This document shows positions 1 through 9,415 of a stretch of DNA of 64,000 bases, one piece after another (position 1 is the stretch's first letter; each line of letters opens with the position of its first letter). This stretch comes from Phytobacter diazotrophicus (GTDB lineage: Bacteria; Pseudomonadota; Gammaproteobacteria; Enterobacterales; Enterobacteriaceae), in contig SMDE01000001.1 of assembly GCA_004346725.1 (NCBI GenBank), positions 434,001 through 498,000 of the forward strand, given 5' to 3'. Made by a program: the position numbers and the translations under genes. The notes beneath the pieces are model-generated. The model was not told the origin of the DNA, searched no databases, and saw only the letters and a list, made by a program, of their open reading frames with translations.

Positions 1-982
1 GGCGGGCCACTTCGGCAGCGTCGTTAATGACGATACGATAGTGGCGACGTGCGCTTTCCCCCAGCGTATTGACGATAAACTCATCCAGCACGCGGAAATA
101 GTCGGCGCTCTCTTTCGGCCCGGTAAGGATCAGCGGCAACACCTGATCTTTGTTGGCCGGGTTCATCAAAATACCCAGCAGATAGAGCAGCTCTTCTGCT
201 GTACCCACCCCGCCCGGGAAGATAATGATGCCGTGGGCGATGCGGACAAAGGCTTCCAGACGTTTTTCAATGTCCGGCATGATGATCAGTTCGTTGACCA
301 GCGGGTTAGGCGGCTCAGCGGCAATGATTGAGGGTTCGGTCATCCCGATAAAACGCCCGTCTTTATAGCGTTGCTGCGCGTGTCCCACCGCCGCGCCTTT
401 CATCGGCGCTTCCATCGCACCTGGACCGCAACCGGTGCAGATGTTTAGTTCGCGCAAGCCCAACTGGGTGCCGACGCGGCGCGCATACAGGTATTCCGTT
501 TCGTTGATGGAGTGACCGCCCCAGCACACGACCATGTTCGGCGCTTCACCAACGTGCAGCGCGCGGGCATTGCGCAAAATGGAGAAGACCAGGTTGGTGA
601 TATGAATTGAATCTTCAAGATTCAGATGCTGGAGTCGCCCGGCGCTGTGAATTTGTCCATTCACAAACAAAATATCGCGCAGGACGGCGAAGAGGTTTGC
701 CTGCAACGCGCGAATAATACGCCCGTCGACAAACGCATCTTCTGGCGGGTTAATAAGCTCCAGTTTTACGCCGCGTTCACGGCGTAAGACGTTAATATCA
801 AAACTTTCATAACGAGAGAGCAGCTCTTTGCTGTTATCAGTCAGACTTCCGGAGTTAAGTACTGCGAGTGAACAGTTACGAAACAGTTGATACAGGTCGC
901 TACTGGCCGTGCGTTTCAGCATGTCGACTTCCAGTTGCGACAACATATCCATCGAGCCAAGCGGGCTAATATGTGTAATCAA
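1..982 (-). CDS. ppnN: PpnN nucleotide 5'-monophosphate nucleosidase (partial, C-terminus outside window)
   Basis: Cleaves purine and pyrimidine nucleoside monophosphates to base and ribose 5-phosphate in the cytosol; in E. coli the enzyme (formerly YgdH) is regulated by (p)ppGpp. The first 327 codons are present of a family length of about 454, so roughly 127 C-terminal residues lie beyond the left edge. The reverse strand reads the LOG-family motif PGGVGTAEE near residue 260, with [13 protein letters not shown] upstream of it. The start is a TTG codon preceded by AAGGAG and giving [13 protein letters not shown], the same unusual start as the E. coli protein. It is transcribed away from the window and stands next to queF in the same orientation. 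A link to relA, also in this window, through (p)ppGpp is known biology rather than something the sequence shows. Confidence 0.95.
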   Translation of the reverse strand, partial: MITHISPLGSMDMLSQLEVDMLKRTASSDLYQLFRNCSLAVLNSGSLTDNSKELLSRYESFDINVLRRERGVKLELINPPEDAFVDGRIIRALQANLFAVLRDILFVNGQIHSAGRLQHLNLEDSIHITNLVFSILRNARALHVGEAPNMVVCWGGHSINETEYLYARRVGTQLGLRELNICTGCGPGAMEAPMKGAAVGHAQQRYKDGRFIGMTEPSIIAAEPPNPLVNELIIMPDIEKRLEAFVRIAHGIIIFPGGVGTAEELLYLLGILMNPANKDQVLPLILTGPKESADYFRVLDEFIVNTLGESARRHYRIVINDAAEVAR

Positions 983-1100
983 GTGAACTCCTTACGGGAT
1001 GAAAATTGTATCTTCCCTGATGATTACAATAGCCTCGGGTTATGACGTTTAACAACCTGCCGCGATGAATCTCCCTCGCAGATAGCAAAAAATTGTGTGT

Positions 1101-1946
1101 TTACTGGCGAACCAGACGCCCGGTTGCGGGAATAAACCGGGTATTTGTGCGCCACGGGTTGATATCCAGCCCACCACGTCGGGTGTAACGGGCGTAAACG
1201 CTTAAGCTTTCTGGCTGACAAAAACGCTGAATGTCGGTAAAGATGCGCTCGACGCACTGCTCATGGAATTCATTATGATGACGGAAGGAGACCAGATAAC
1301 GCAGCAGCTTTTCCCGGTCGATTTTCGGACCACGATACTGGATTTGCACGGAGCCCCAGTCGGGTTGGTGGGTGATCAGGCAGTTCGATTTGAGCAGATG
1401 GCTAACCAGCGTCTCTTCCACCACTTTGCCGCTCGCCGCGTCAGTCAACAGTGCCGCGTCGAAGTCGTAGTTATCAATCACGATATCCTGGTCATCGATG
1501 CAGGTGCCGTGGAAGTGGGCAATAGGCTGGCCTTCAATTTCATCGAGCCGGTATAGCGCGACGGAAACCTCGCCTTGCGCGCAGGCGCTAAGATCGCGCT
1601 CAAGCGTCTCACGTACCTCGTCCCAGCTCGCGAAACGGGTCTGATTAAAACTGTTAAGGTAAAGCTTAAAGCTTTTTGACTCCACCAGATTGATGCTGGC
1701 GTAGTTTAACTCCACATGGCCGACCGCCACTTGCGGCAGACCGTTGGCGTTAAGCCAGGAGAGTTCATAGAGCGTCCAGATATCTGCTCCCTGGAAGGGG
1801 AGATTCTCTGCTTTTAATCCCAGCGGATCGCGGTTCAGGCTGCGGGGAACACCTTGCAGCAGGCTGGCGTCGTAGCGATCGCGGTAGTCGGTGGTTTTGC
1901 CAAGCGTCAGGCCAGACAGCGCCTGGTGGTTATCATAGGAAGACAT
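1101..1946 (-). CDS. queF: NADPH-dependent 7-cyano-7-deazaguanine reductase (preQ0 to preQ1)
   Basis: Reduces the nitrile of preQ0 to the primary amine preQ1, the last free-base step of queuosine synthesis for tRNA wobble position 34. The protein is 281 residues, essentially the length of the E. coli enzyme (282), the two-subdomain (tunnel-fold duplicated) YqcD type. Visible motifs are ESKSFKLY at residues 89-96, the family NADPH signature, and the catalytic pair Cys189 (in SNCLITHQ) and Asp196. FHEQC and [11 protein letters not shown] are conserved near the C-terminus. The upstream region is shared with syd, which is divergent. Two other queuosine genes, queE and queD, lie about 20 kb away in this window. 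Confidence 0.97.
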   Translation of the reverse strand: MSSYDNHQALSGLTLGKTTDYRDRYDASLLQGVPRSLNRDPLGLKAENLPFQGADIWTLYELSWLNANGLPQVAVGHVELNYASINLVESKSFKLYLNSFNQTRFASWDEVRETLERDLSACAQGEVSVALYRLDEIEGQPIAHFHGTCIDDQDIVIDNYDFDAALLTDAASGKVVEETLVSHLLKSNCLITHQPDWGSVQIQYRGPKIDREKLLRYLVSFRHHNEFHEQCVERIFTDIQRFCQPESLSVYARYTRRGGLDINPWRTNTRFIPATGRLVRQ

Positions 1947-2016
1947 GTTTCATCGCCATATTTACGGGTACACTAATAGGCAAAGTGTATCCTGGCTTAG
2001 ATAAAGAGAGAAAGCG

Positions 2017-2562
2017 GTGGAAAAAGAGATAGCCCTTGCCCTGAAAGCGTTTACTACGCGCTATTGCGATGCATGGCAGCAGTCATACGGTACCTGGCCG
2101 CAAAGTGAAGAGCTGTATGGCGTGCCTTCACCGTGCATTATCTCCTCGACCGATACCCTCGTCACGTGGCAGCCGCAGCCGTTTTTACCGGAGCAAAATG
2201 TAAACGCGATTGAACGCGCGCTGGATATTATGGTACAACCTGCACTTCGCGTGTTTTACACCACACAATTTGCCGGGGATATGCAAGCGACCTTCCGTGG
2301 GGAAACGCTTACACTACTGCAAACCTGGAGCGCTGATGATTTCCAGCGAGTTCAGGAGAACCTGATTGGCCACCTGGTCACCCAGAAAAGACTTAAGCTT
2401 TCGCCTACACTTTTTATTGCTACTCTGGACAGCGACATTGATGTGATTTCGCTGTGTAACTTGAGCGGTGAAGTCATTAAAGAAACATTGGGCACTCGCC
2501 AGCGTACGGTTCTTTCCTCAGATCTTGCGGACTTCCTCAATCAACTTGAGCCTGTTCTGTAA
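2017..2562 (+). CDS. syd: SecY-interacting protein Syd
   Basis: A small cytosolic protein that binds the SecY subunit of the translocon and is thought to disassemble faulty SecYEG complexes. The product is 181 residues as in E. coli and contains the well conserved stretches [29 protein letters not shown] and [18 protein letters not shown]. The chosen start is GTG, preceded by a purine-rich AGAGAGAAAG; no closer ATG fits the alignment to the family. It is divergent from queF and is followed by the csrB locus, the same order as in other enterics. Confidence 0.95.
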   Translation: MEKEIALALKAFTTRYCDAWQQSYGTWPQSEELYGVPSPCIISSTDTLVTWQPQPFLPEQNVNAIERALDIMVQPALRVFYTTQFAGDMQATFRGETLTLLQTWSADDFQRVQENLIGHLVTQKRLKLSPTLFIATLDSDIDVISLCNLSGEVIKETLGTRQRTVLSSDLADFLNQLEPVL

Positions 2563-2581
2563 TCTTTATTGCTATTCCTCT

Positions 2582-2599
2582 TGTGAGAGATCTCTTACA
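2582..2599. promoter_or_regulatory. UvrY/GacA-type box upstream of csrB
   Basis: An 18-bp inverted repeat, TGTGAGAGATCTCTTACA, matches the GacA/UvrY box form TGTAAG-N6-CTTACA. Its centre lies about 183 bp upstream of the inferred csrB 5' end, close to the distal UvrY site described for E. coli csrB. A second, half-conserved copy (TTGTGAGAGATCGCC) begins about 20 bp downstream at 2604. The box would place csrB under BarA-UvrY control. Binding itself is inferred. Confidence 0.75.
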
Positions 2600-2772
2600 A
2601 AGCTTGTGAGAGATCGCCTGCTTGCTTTCCTATGGTCTACGTCTCTTTGTGAGTTTTTGATAATAAAATCAATAAATTGAAAATAATAACCTTAGTTAAA
2701 TTATAGTTAGCAGGGGAAATATTTGCCTTAGGCGCACTTGTAAGACGAAGAGGAATGGGTAATTCTATCTGC

Positions 2773-3147
2773 GTCGACAAGGAGTCGCACACTGAAACGA
2801 ACATCAGGATGATGTTGTTTCGAGACGGGATACACCAGGATGGTGCTTCACGGACAGGCTTCTGGATGAAGTAAAAGGGAAAATGCAGGAACGCATTAAA
2901 GGACACCTCCAGGAGGGAGAACGAGAGCCGGTCAGGATGTTCGGTGGATCAGGAAGATCAAGGACACGCTTTACGGATGAGGCTAATCCACATCGGGGTG
3001 GTGTGGGCAGGATGCGCTAGTTTAAGGATGAACAAGGGTCAGGAGACCCGCAGGAAAAGTTGTCAAGGATGAGCAGGGAGCACGAAAAGTAGCTGGATTG
3101 CTGCGAAACGAACCGGGAGCACTGTTTTTACAGTGCTCCCTTTTTTT
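2773..3147 (+). ncRNA. csrB: CsrB, CsrA-sequestering regulatory RNA
   Basis: CsrB titrates the RNA-binding protein CsrA through many GGA-bearing hairpin loops. The segment starts with GTCGACAAGGAGTC, close to the start of E. coli CsrB, and carries about 20 GGA triplets, many as CAGGAUG or AAGGAUG in small hairpin loops (for example CATCAGGATGATG and CACCAGGATGGTG). It also holds the conserved 3' block with AAAAGTTGTCAAGGATGAGC. It ends in a strong terminator, GGGAGCACTG paired with CAGTGCTCCC, then seven T residues. Length is about 375 nt against 369 in E. coli. Its position between syd and yqcC is the conserved one. The 5' end is set by homology; no transcript data are available. Confidence 0.95.
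3115..3147 (+). terminator. csrB intrinsic terminator
   Basis: A perfect 10-bp stem GGGAGCACTG/CAGTGCTCCC around a six-base loop, followed by seven T residues. Confidence 0.93.
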
Positions 3148-3202
3148 ATTTCTCGCTACAGATGCTATCCTGCGCGCCAGTTCGTTTGTTATCGAGGTTT
3201 TC

Positions 3203-3532
3203 ATGACGCTTCCTTCCCGCGTGCGCCAGCAATTACAGCTTATCGAGGCGCTGTTACGTGAGCATAACCAATGGCAGTCCGTTGCGCCGGATGCCAGCGT
3301 GTTCAACAGTACTCAACCTTTCTGTATGGATACCCTCGAACCGTACGAGTGGCTGCAATGGGTGTTGATTCCCCGCATGCACGCCTTGCTGGACGGTGAG
3401 CATCCGCTGCCTGAATCCTTCGCCATTGCGCCTTACTATGAAATTGCGCTCGAGGCGACGCATCCCGCGCGTGATGTCATTCTTGTGCAATTGCAAGAGC
3501 TCGACGCGCTCTTCTCAAATGATGATGCCTGA
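3203..3532 (+). CDS. yqcC: YqcC family protein (DUF446)
   Basis: A conserved small protein of unknown biochemical role, 109 residues, the usual family length. It shows the family blocks FNSTQPF, MDTLEPYEWLQWVLIPRMH and APYYE. The frame is open upstream into csrB, but the ATG at 3203 gives the family start MTLPSRVRQQLQ and lies outside the RNA gene. The stop overlaps the truC start by one base (TGATG), so the two are probably translationally coupled. Its co-location with a tRNA pseudouridine synthase and a flavodoxin-like protein is conserved in enterics. Confidence 0.93.
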   Translation: MTLPSRVRQQLQLIEALLREHNQWQSVAPDASVFNSTQPFCMDTLEPYEWLQWVLIPRMHALLDGEHPLPESFAIAPYYEIALEATHPARDVILVQLQELDALFSNDDA

Positions 3533-4314
3533 TGCTTGAGATTATCTATCAGGACGAATGGCTGGTTGCGGTGAATAAACCCTCAGGCTGGCTGGTACAC
3601 CGAAGCTGGCTTGATCGGGATGAAAAAGTGGTGGTGATGCAAACCGTCCGCGACCAGATAGGCCAGCATGTCTTTACTGCGCATCGTCTCGACAGACCAA
3701 CCTCCGGTGTATTGCTGATGGGGCTGTCGAGCGAGGCGGGGCGTCTTCTGGCGCAGCAATTTGAGCAGCACCAAATTCAGAAGCGCTACCATGCGATCGT
3801 GCGCGGCTGGCTGATGGACGAGGCGGTGCTGGATTATCCGCTGGTTGAAGAGCTGGATAAAATCGCGGACAAATTTGCCCGGGAAGATAAAGGCCCTCAG
3901 CCAGCGGTGACGCATTATCGCGGCATGGCGACGACCGAAATGCCGGTGGCGACCAGTAAATTTCCGACCACACGTTACGGCCTGGTTGAACTGCTCCCAC
4001 AAACCGGACGTAAGCATCAGCTCCGTCGCCATCTCGCCCATTTACGCCATCCGATTATCGGCGACAGCAAACACGGTGATTTGCGTCAGAACCGCAGTGC
4101 GGCAGAACATTTTGGCTGTAACCGACTGATGCTCCATGCCAGTCAGTTAACGCTCACTCACCCCTTTACCGGCGAACCGCTGACGCTGCATGCCGGGCTG
4201 GATGATGTCTGGATGCGGGCGTTGTCGCAGTTTGGCTGGCAGGGGCTTCTCCCTGACAATGAAAGGGTTGAGTTTGTCTCGCCGTGCGGTCAGGATGGCG
4301 GGATTCACATTTAA
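3532..4314 (+). CDS. truC: tRNA pseudouridine(65) synthase TruC
   Basis: Isomerises uridine 65 of some tRNAs to pseudouridine. This is an RluA-family protein of 260 residues, as in E. coli. The catalytic aspartate is visible as Asp54 in HRLDRPTSG, and the RluA-type motifs LVHRSWLD and [16 protein letters not shown] are present. It overlaps yqcC by one base and is followed 17 bp later by yqcA, forming a yqcC-truC-yqcA transcription unit. Confidence 0.96.
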   Translation: MLEIIYQDEWLVAVNKPSGWLVHRSWLDRDEKVVVMQTVRDQIGQHVFTAHRLDRPTSGVLLMGLSSEAGRLLAQQFEQHQIQKRYHAIVRGWLMDEAVLDYPLVEELDKIADKFAREDKGPQPAVTHYRGMATTEMPVATSKFPTTRYGLVELLPQTGRKHQLRRHLAHLRHPIIGDSKHGDLRQNRSAAEHFGCNRLMLHASQLTLTHPFTGEPLTLHAGLDDVWMRALSQFGWQGLLPDNERVEFVSPCGQDGGIHI

Positions 4315-4331
4315 CGCAAGGAGTGAGCACC

Positions 4332-4781
4332 ATGGCGGAAGTCGGAATTTTCGTTGGCACCATGTACGGCAATGCGCTGCTGGTGGCCGAAGAGGCACAA
4401 ACGATTCTGGGCGAACAGGGGCACAGCGCCACCGTATTTGAAGATCCAGAACCTGCGGACTGGGATGCTTATAAAGATAAGTATGCGCTGGTGGTGACAT
4501 CAACGACCGGGCAGGGTGATTTGCCGGACAGTATTGTGCCGTTGTTTCAGTACATTCGTGACAAAATCGGCTATCAGCCAGCGCTGCGTTATTGTGTGAT
4601 TGCCCTGGGCGACAGCACCTATACAAATTTCTGCGGTGGCGGAAAACAGTTTGACGCGTTATTGCAGGAACAAAGTGCGCAGCGCGTGGGAGACGTTTTG
4701 CTGATCGATGCCAGCGAGGATCCCGAGCCTGAGTCGGTTTCTAACCCGTGGGTGGAACACTGGGCGACATTGTTAAAATGA
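4332..4781 (+). CDS. yqcA: YqcA flavodoxin-like protein
   Basis: A short-chain flavodoxin-type FMN protein of 149 residues, the size of E. coli YqcA. The FMN phosphate loop is visible as GTMYGNAL near residues 9-16, [11 protein letters not shown] follows near residues 57-67, and [13 protein letters not shown] near 95-107 is the third cofactor loop. The ATG at 4332 follows AAGGAGTGAGCACC; longer upstream reading is rejected for lack of a ribosome site. The exact electron-transfer partner is not established. It is the last gene of the yqcC-truC-yqcA group. Confidence 0.93.
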   Translation: MAEVGIFVGTMYGNALLVAEEAQTILGEQGHSATVFEDPEPADWDAYKDKYALVVTSTTGQGDLPDSIVPLFQYIRDKIGYQPALRYCVIALGDSTYTNFCGGGKQFDALLQEQSAQRVGDVLLIDASEDPEPESVSNPWVEHWATLLK

Positions 4782-5272
4782 GGTTTTGCCCTCCCCCTAC
4801 AGGAGGGCAACCCCCTTATCTGGCGGTAAGCGGTAAAATAGCGACGCGGCACATTATGCGGCAACTGAATCGAGTAAGCATTGGGCGTTTGCCAGTAAAA
4901 ACCCTCTTCTCCTGAGGGGTGAAAAGTGCATTTACACTGCGTCAAGCGATGCGTTTCACATTATTCAAAACAGGCTGACTTTTAATCAAATGTTAGCGCC
5001 TCAACTTTTCATTTCCGTGAGTTAGTCCCCATCCCCCTGGGCTTTTGCAAGAAACCTTCATGCCGTGACCACACAATGTTGTGTTGTTGCACGGTGAGTG
5101 TTCAGGTACCCCTTTTTATACTTTTCCCGCAAGTTAAAAAAACGCAGTACGCAGGGAATAGCGACCCGGCAGTAAAACTGCAAAAAACACAAATACATCA
5201 TTCGGTTCACCCCTACAGGTTGTCCTGTTCCGGATGAATGTACATGAACATTTATGCTTCGGGAGTACAACA
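4782..5272. other. Intergenic region yqcA-gudP with two palindromes
   Basis: About 490 bp without a convincing gene. It opens with a hairpin GCCCTCC/GGAGGGC (4788-4808) lacking a T-run. A perfect inverted repeat ACACAA-TG-TTGTGT lies at 5071-5084, about 190 bp before gudP, and is a candidate regulator site. A minus-strand reading frame over 4800-4945 (containing GFYWQTPNAYSIQLPHN) has no recognisable relative and overlaps yqcA antisense; it is not called as a gene. The promoter of the gud operon should be here, but no sigma-70 boxes stand out clearly. Confidence 0.5.
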
Positions 5273-6625
5273 ATGAGTACATTAAGCCAAGCAGCGAGCA
5301 GCGCTGAAAAGCGTACCAATGCTCGCTACTGGATAGTGGTGATGTTGTTTATCGTCACATCCTTCAACTACGGTGACCGCGCCACGCTGTCAATCGCCGG
5401 GTCAGAAATGGCCAAAGATATCGGCCTTGATCCAATCGGTATGGGTTATGTTTTCTCCGCGTTTTCCTGGGCCTATGTTATAGGGCAGATTCCGGGTGGC
5501 TGGCTGCTTGACCGCTTCGGTTCCAAACGTGTTTATTTCTGGTCCATTTTCATTTGGTCCCTGTTTACCCTGCTGCAAGGGTTTGTCGATGTATTCAGTG
5601 GCTTCGGCATCATCGTCGCGCTGTTCACCCTGCGCTTCCTGGTAGGGCTGGCCGAATCGCCATCCTTCCCTGGTAACAGTCGCATCGTCGCGGCCTGGTT
5701 CCCGGCACAGGAAAGGGGGACGGCAGTCGCGATTTTCAACTCCGCACAGTACTTCGCAACGGTAATTTTCGCCCCGATTATGGGTTGGTTAACCCATGAG
5801 GTGGGTTGGTCGCACGTGTTCTTCTTTATGGGTGGTCTGGGTATCGTTATCAGCTTCATTTGGCTGAAAGTGATTTACGAACCGAACCAGCATCCGAAGG
5901 TGAACAAGAAAGAGCTCGAATACATCGCAGAAGGCGGCGCACTGATCAACATGGATCAGAAAAGCGGGAAAGCGAAAGTCCCGTTCAGCGAAAAATGGGG
6001 TCAAATCAAGCAACTGCTTGGCTCCCGTATGATGATTGGTGTTTACCTGGGGCAGTATTGCATCAACGCCCTGACATACTTCTTTATCACCTGGTTCCCG
6101 GTTTACCTGGTTCAGGCTCGCGGTATGTCTATTTTGAAAGCGGGCTTTATCGCGTCCATCCCGGCAATTTGCGGCTTTGCGGGTGGGGTGCTCGGCGGGA
6201 TTATCTCTGACTGGTTAATGCGTCGTACGGGCTCTCTGAATATTGCGCGCAAAACACCCATCGTACTTGGCATGTTGCTCTCTATGGTGATGGTGTTCTG
6301 TAACTACACCGACGTTGAATGGATGATTATCGGTTTCATGTCCATGGCGTTCTTCGGTAAAGGCATCGGTGCGTTGGGCTGGGCTGTTATGGCCGACACG
6401 GCGCCGAAGGAAATCAGCGGTCTGAGCGGTGGTCTGTTCAATATGTTCGGTAACATCTCCGGTATCGTTACCCCGATTGCTATCGGTTACATCGTTGGGA
6501 CTACAGGCTCGTTTAACGGCGCGCTGATCTACGTTGGTATCCATGCTCTGGTGGCAGTACTGAGCTACCTGGTATTGGTGGGAGATATCAAACGTATCGA
6601 ATTGAAACCTGTCACAGGACGATAA
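5273..6625 (+). CDS. gudP: GudP, D-glucarate/galactarate proton symporter (MFS, ACS family)
   Basis: An inner-membrane anion:cation symporter for glucarate and galactarate. The 450-residue product is nearly identical to E. coli GudP over its whole length (for example [20 protein letters not shown]). About 12 hydrophobic segments are apparent, with the ACS-family motif [12 protein letters not shown] near residues 32-43 and [10 protein letters not shown] in the first cytoplasmic loop. The ATG at 5273 was chosen over an upstream ATG because it gives the family N-terminus and follows GGGAGTACAACA. It is the first gene of gudP-gudX-gudD, expected to be under CdaR control in relatives. Confidence 0.97.
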   Translation: MSTLSQAASSAEKRTNARYWIVVMLFIVTSFNYGDRATLSIAGSEMAKDIGLDPIGMGYVFSAFSWAYVIGQIPGGWLLDRFGSKRVYFWSIFIWSLFTLLQGFVDVFSGFGIIVALFTLRFLVGLAESPSFPGNSRIVAAWFPAQERGTAVAIFNSAQYFATVIFAPIMGWLTHEVGWSHVFFFMGGLGIVISFIWLKVIYEPNQHPKVNKKELEYIAEGGALINMDQKSGKAKVPFSEKWGQIKQLLGSRMMIGVYLGQYCINALTYFFITWFPVYLVQARGMSILKAGFIASIPAICGFAGGVLGGIISDWLMRRTGSLNIARKTPIVLGMLLSMVMVFCNYTDVEWMIIGFMSMAFFGKGIGALGWAVMADTAPKEISGLSGGLFNMFGNISGIVTPIAIGYIVGTTGSFNGALIYVGIHALVAVLSYLVLVGDIKRIELKPVTGR

Positions 6626-6627
6626 TT

Positions 6628-7968
6628 ATGAGTACGCAAGCAAGCCCCGTCATTACAGATATGAAAGTCATTCCGGTTGCCGGTCATGACAGCATGTTAT
6701 TGAACATTGGCGGTGCGCATAACGCTTATTTCACACGTAACATCGTAGTACTGACAGACAACGCCGGTAACACCGGCGTTGGCGAAGCACCGGGTGGGGA
6801 AGTGATTTACCAGACGCTGGTGGATGCTATTCCGATGGTGCTGGGGCAGGAGGTGGCGCGGCTGAACAAAGTGGTTCAGCGCGTTCATAAGGGTAATCAG
6901 GCGAGCGATTTCGATAATTTTGGCAAAGGCGCATGGACGTTTGAACTGCGCGTTAATGCCGTAGCCGCACTTGAAGCCGCACTGCTCGATCTGTTAGGTA
7001 AAGCGCTGAACGTGCCGGTCTGCGAGCTGCTGGGGCCGGGCAAACAGCGTGATGCCGTAACCGTCCTGGGGTATCTGTTCTATATCGGTGACCGCACCAA
7101 AACCGACCTGCCATACCTTGATAAAACCGATGGCAATCACGACTGGTACCGTCTGCGTCATCAGGAAGCGATGAACAGCGACGCGGTTGTGCGTCTGGCC
7201 GAGGCGTCTCAGGACCGTTACGGTTTTAAAGACTTCAAACTGAAAGGCGGCGTGCTGCCGGGCGAGCAGGAAATTGACGCGGCCCGCGCCCTGAAAAAAC
7301 GCTTCCCGGATGCGCGTATCACCGTGGACCCGAACGGTGCCTGGCTGCTTGATGAAGCCATTGAACTGTGTAAAGGCCTCCAGGATGTATTGACCTACGC
7401 GGAAGATCCGTGTGGCGCAGAGCAGGGCTTCTCCGGGCGTGAAGTGATGGCGGAATTCCGTCGCGCCACCGGTCTGCCCGTTGCCACCAACATGATCGCC
7501 ACTAACTGGCGTGAAATGGGCCACTCTATAATGCTGAATGCGGTAGACATCCCTCTTGCGGACCCGCACTTCTGGACGCTCTCCGGGGCGGTACGTGTGG
7601 CGCAACTGTGTGATGACTGGGGTCTGACCTGGGGTTGCCACTCCAATAACCACTTCGATATTTCACTGGCGATGTTCACCCACGTTGGCGCGGCGGCGCC
7701 GGGTAATCCGACGGCCATCGACACCCACTGGATCTGGCAGGAAGGCGAGGCGCGCCTGACGAAACAGCCGCTGGAAATCAAAGGCGGGCAGATTGCGGTA
7801 CCGGATGCGCCGGGGCTCGGCGTGGAGATTGACTGGGCGCAGATTGAAAAAGCCCATGCCATCTACAAAAGCCTGCCAGGCGGTGCGCGTAACGACGCCG
7901 GTCCGATGCAGTACCTGATCCCCGGCTGGAAATTTGACAGAAAACGCCCGGTATTTGGACGTCAGTGA
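6628..7968 (+). CDS. gudX: GudX, glucarate dehydratase-related protein
   Basis: An enolase-superfamily paralogue of GudD, 446 residues, with low or uncertain dehydratase activity in E. coli. It begins two bases after gudP stops, so the genes are tightly coupled. The acid-base residues are all in place: the KxK lysines 204 and 206 (FKLKGG), Asp234, Glu259 and Glu265 (AEDPCGAEQ), and His338. The residue before that histidine is Cys (GCHSNNHFD) where GudD has Ser (GSHSNNHFD). Comparison with gudD shows strong identity in the barrel and more divergence in the capping domain and C-terminus. Confidence 0.95.
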   Translation: MSTQASPVITDMKVIPVAGHDSMLLNIGGAHNAYFTRNIVVLTDNAGNTGVGEAPGGEVIYQTLVDAIPMVLGQEVARLNKVVQRVHKGNQASDFDNFGKGAWTFELRVNAVAALEAALLDLLGKALNVPVCELLGPGKQRDAVTVLGYLFYIGDRTKTDLPYLDKTDGNHDWYRLRHQEAMNSDAVVRLAEASQDRYGFKDFKLKGGVLPGEQEIDAARALKKRFPDARITVDPNGAWLLDEAIELCKGLQDVLTYAEDPCGAEQGFSGREVMAEFRRATGLPVATNMIATNWREMGHSIMLNAVDIPLADPHFWTLSGAVRVAQLCDDWGLTWGCHSNNHFDISLAMFTHVGAAAPGNPTAIDTHWIWQEGEARLTKQPLEIKGGQIAVPDAPGLGVEIDWAQIEKAHAIYKSLPGGARNDAGPMQYLIPGWKFDRKRPVFGRQ

Positions 7969-7987
7969 CAGAGTAAAAGGATAAAAT

Positions 7988-9328
7988 ATGAGCGCTCAAA
8001 GTTCGACTCCTGTTGTTACGTCAGTGAAGGTCATCCCGGTCGCCGGGCATGACAGCATGCTGATGAACCTGAGCGGTGCGCATGCGCCGTTCTTCACCCG
8101 TAACATCGTTATCATCACCGACAACGCCGGCAACACCGGCGTCGGCGAAGTCCCCGGCGGCGAAAAAATCCGCCAGACTCTGGAAGACGCGACGCCGCTG
8201 ATTATCGGCAAAACTCTCGGCGCCTACAAAAATGTCCTCAATGAGGTGCGCAGCGCCTTTGCTGACCGCGACGCCGCGGGCCGTGGCCTGCAGACTTTTG
8301 ACCTGCGCACCACCATCCACGTGGTCACCGCCATTGAAGCCGCGATGCTCGACCTGCTGGGCAAACACCTGGGCGTCAACGTCGCCTCCCTGCTCGGTGA
8401 CGGCCAGCAGCGCAGCGAAGTGGAAATGCTCGGCTACCTGTTCTTCGTCGGCAACCGTAAGGCGACGCCGCTGCCCTATCAGAGCCAGCCGGATGACAAA
8501 TGCGACTGGTACCGCCTGCGTCATGACGAGGCGATGACCCCGGATGCCGTGGTGCGTCTGGCGGAAGCCGCGTATGAAAAATACGGCTTCAATGACTTCA
8601 AACTGAAAGGCGGCGTGCTGGCCGGTGAAGAAGAAGCGGAATCCATTGTCGCCCTGGCGAAGCGCTTCCCGCAGGCCCGCGTCACCCTCGACCCGAACGG
8701 CGCCTGGTCCCTGAACGAAGCCATCAAAATCGGTAAGTACCTGAAAGGCTCGCTGGCCTATGCGGAAGACCCGTGTGGCGCGGAGCAGGGCTTCTCCGGG
8801 CGTGAAGTGATGGCGGAGTTCCGCCGTGCCACCGGCCTGCCGACCGCCACCAACATGATTGCCACCGACTGGCGTCAGATGGGGCACACGCTGTCCCTGC
8901 AGTCGGTGGATATCCCGCTGGCGGACCCGCACTTCTGGACCATGCAGGGCTCCGTGCGTGTGGCGCAGATGTGCCACGAGTTTGGCCTGACCTGGGGCTC
9001 CCACTCCAACAACCACTTCGACATCTCGCTGGCGATGTTCACCCACGTGGCGGCCGCGGCGCCGGGTAAAATCACCGCCATCGACACCCACTGGATCTGG
9101 CAGGAGGGCAACCAGCGTCTGACCCGAGAGCCGTTTGAGATTAAAGGCGGGATGGTGCAGGTGCCGACAACGCCGGGTCTGGGCGTGGAGCTGGATATGG
9201 ATCAGGTGATGAAGGCGCACGAGCTGTATCAGAAACACGGTCTGGGCGCGCGCGACGATGCAATGGGGATGCAGTACCTTATCCCCGGCTGGACGTTCGA
9301 CAACAAACGTCCTTGCATGGTGCGTTAA
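7988..9328 (+). CDS. gudD: D-glucarate dehydratase
   Basis: Dehydrates D-glucarate (and L-idarate) to 5-keto-4-deoxyglucarate, the first committed step of glucarate catabolism. The 446 residues cover the complete enolase-superfamily fold: capping domain, then barrel. Catalytic Lys207 of the KxK motif, metal ligands Asp235, Glu266 and Asn289, and the Asp313-His339 dyad are all at the positions described for the E. coli enzyme. It is the last gene of the operon, 19 bp after gudX, and a clear terminator follows. The aldolase and reductase that follow in the pathway are not in this window, but a glycerate kinase is the next gene. Confidence 0.97.
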   Translation: MSAQSSTPVVTSVKVIPVAGHDSMLMNLSGAHAPFFTRNIVIITDNAGNTGVGEVPGGEKIRQTLEDATPLIIGKTLGAYKNVLNEVRSAFADRDAAGRGLQTFDLRTTIHVVTAIEAAMLDLLGKHLGVNVASLLGDGQQRSEVEMLGYLFFVGNRKATPLPYQSQPDDKCDWYRLRHDEAMTPDAVVRLAEAAYEKYGFNDFKLKGGVLAGEEEAESIVALAKRFPQARVTLDPNGAWSLNEAIKIGKYLKGSLAYAEDPCGAEQGFSGREVMAEFRRATGLPTATNMIATDWRQMGHTLSLQSVDIPLADPHFWTMQGSVRVAQMCHEFGLTWGSHSNNHFDISLAMFTHVAAAAPGKITAIDTHWIWQEGNQRLTREPFEIKGGMVQVPTTPGLGVELDMDQVMKAHELYQKHGLGARDDAMGMQYLIPGWTFDNKRPCMVR

Positions 9329-9334
9329 TGGAAT

Positions 9335-9362
9335 TGCCAGCCCATGCCCGGGCTGGCATTTT
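9335..9362 (+). terminator. gud operon terminator
   Basis: A nine-base stem TGCCAGCCC/GGGCTGGCA with a six-base loop, followed by TTTT, directly after the gudD stop. Confidence 0.8.
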
Positions 9363-9415
9363 CCAGAAGCTTCCGGGTATATGCTTGCGGCAGTGAATAT
9401 GCGTAAGGATGGCTT

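Noticed and set aside
1024-1257. A minus-strand frame beside queF
   Set aside because: It overlaps the end of queF in another frame and shows no family features.
3098-3202. A longer start for yqcC inside the end of csrB
   Set aside because: It would translate the csrB terminator; the ATG at 3203 matches the family N-terminus.
6994-7653. A 219-codon minus-strand frame across gudX
   Set aside because: Antisense shadow of gudX, with the same composition effect as the gudD case.
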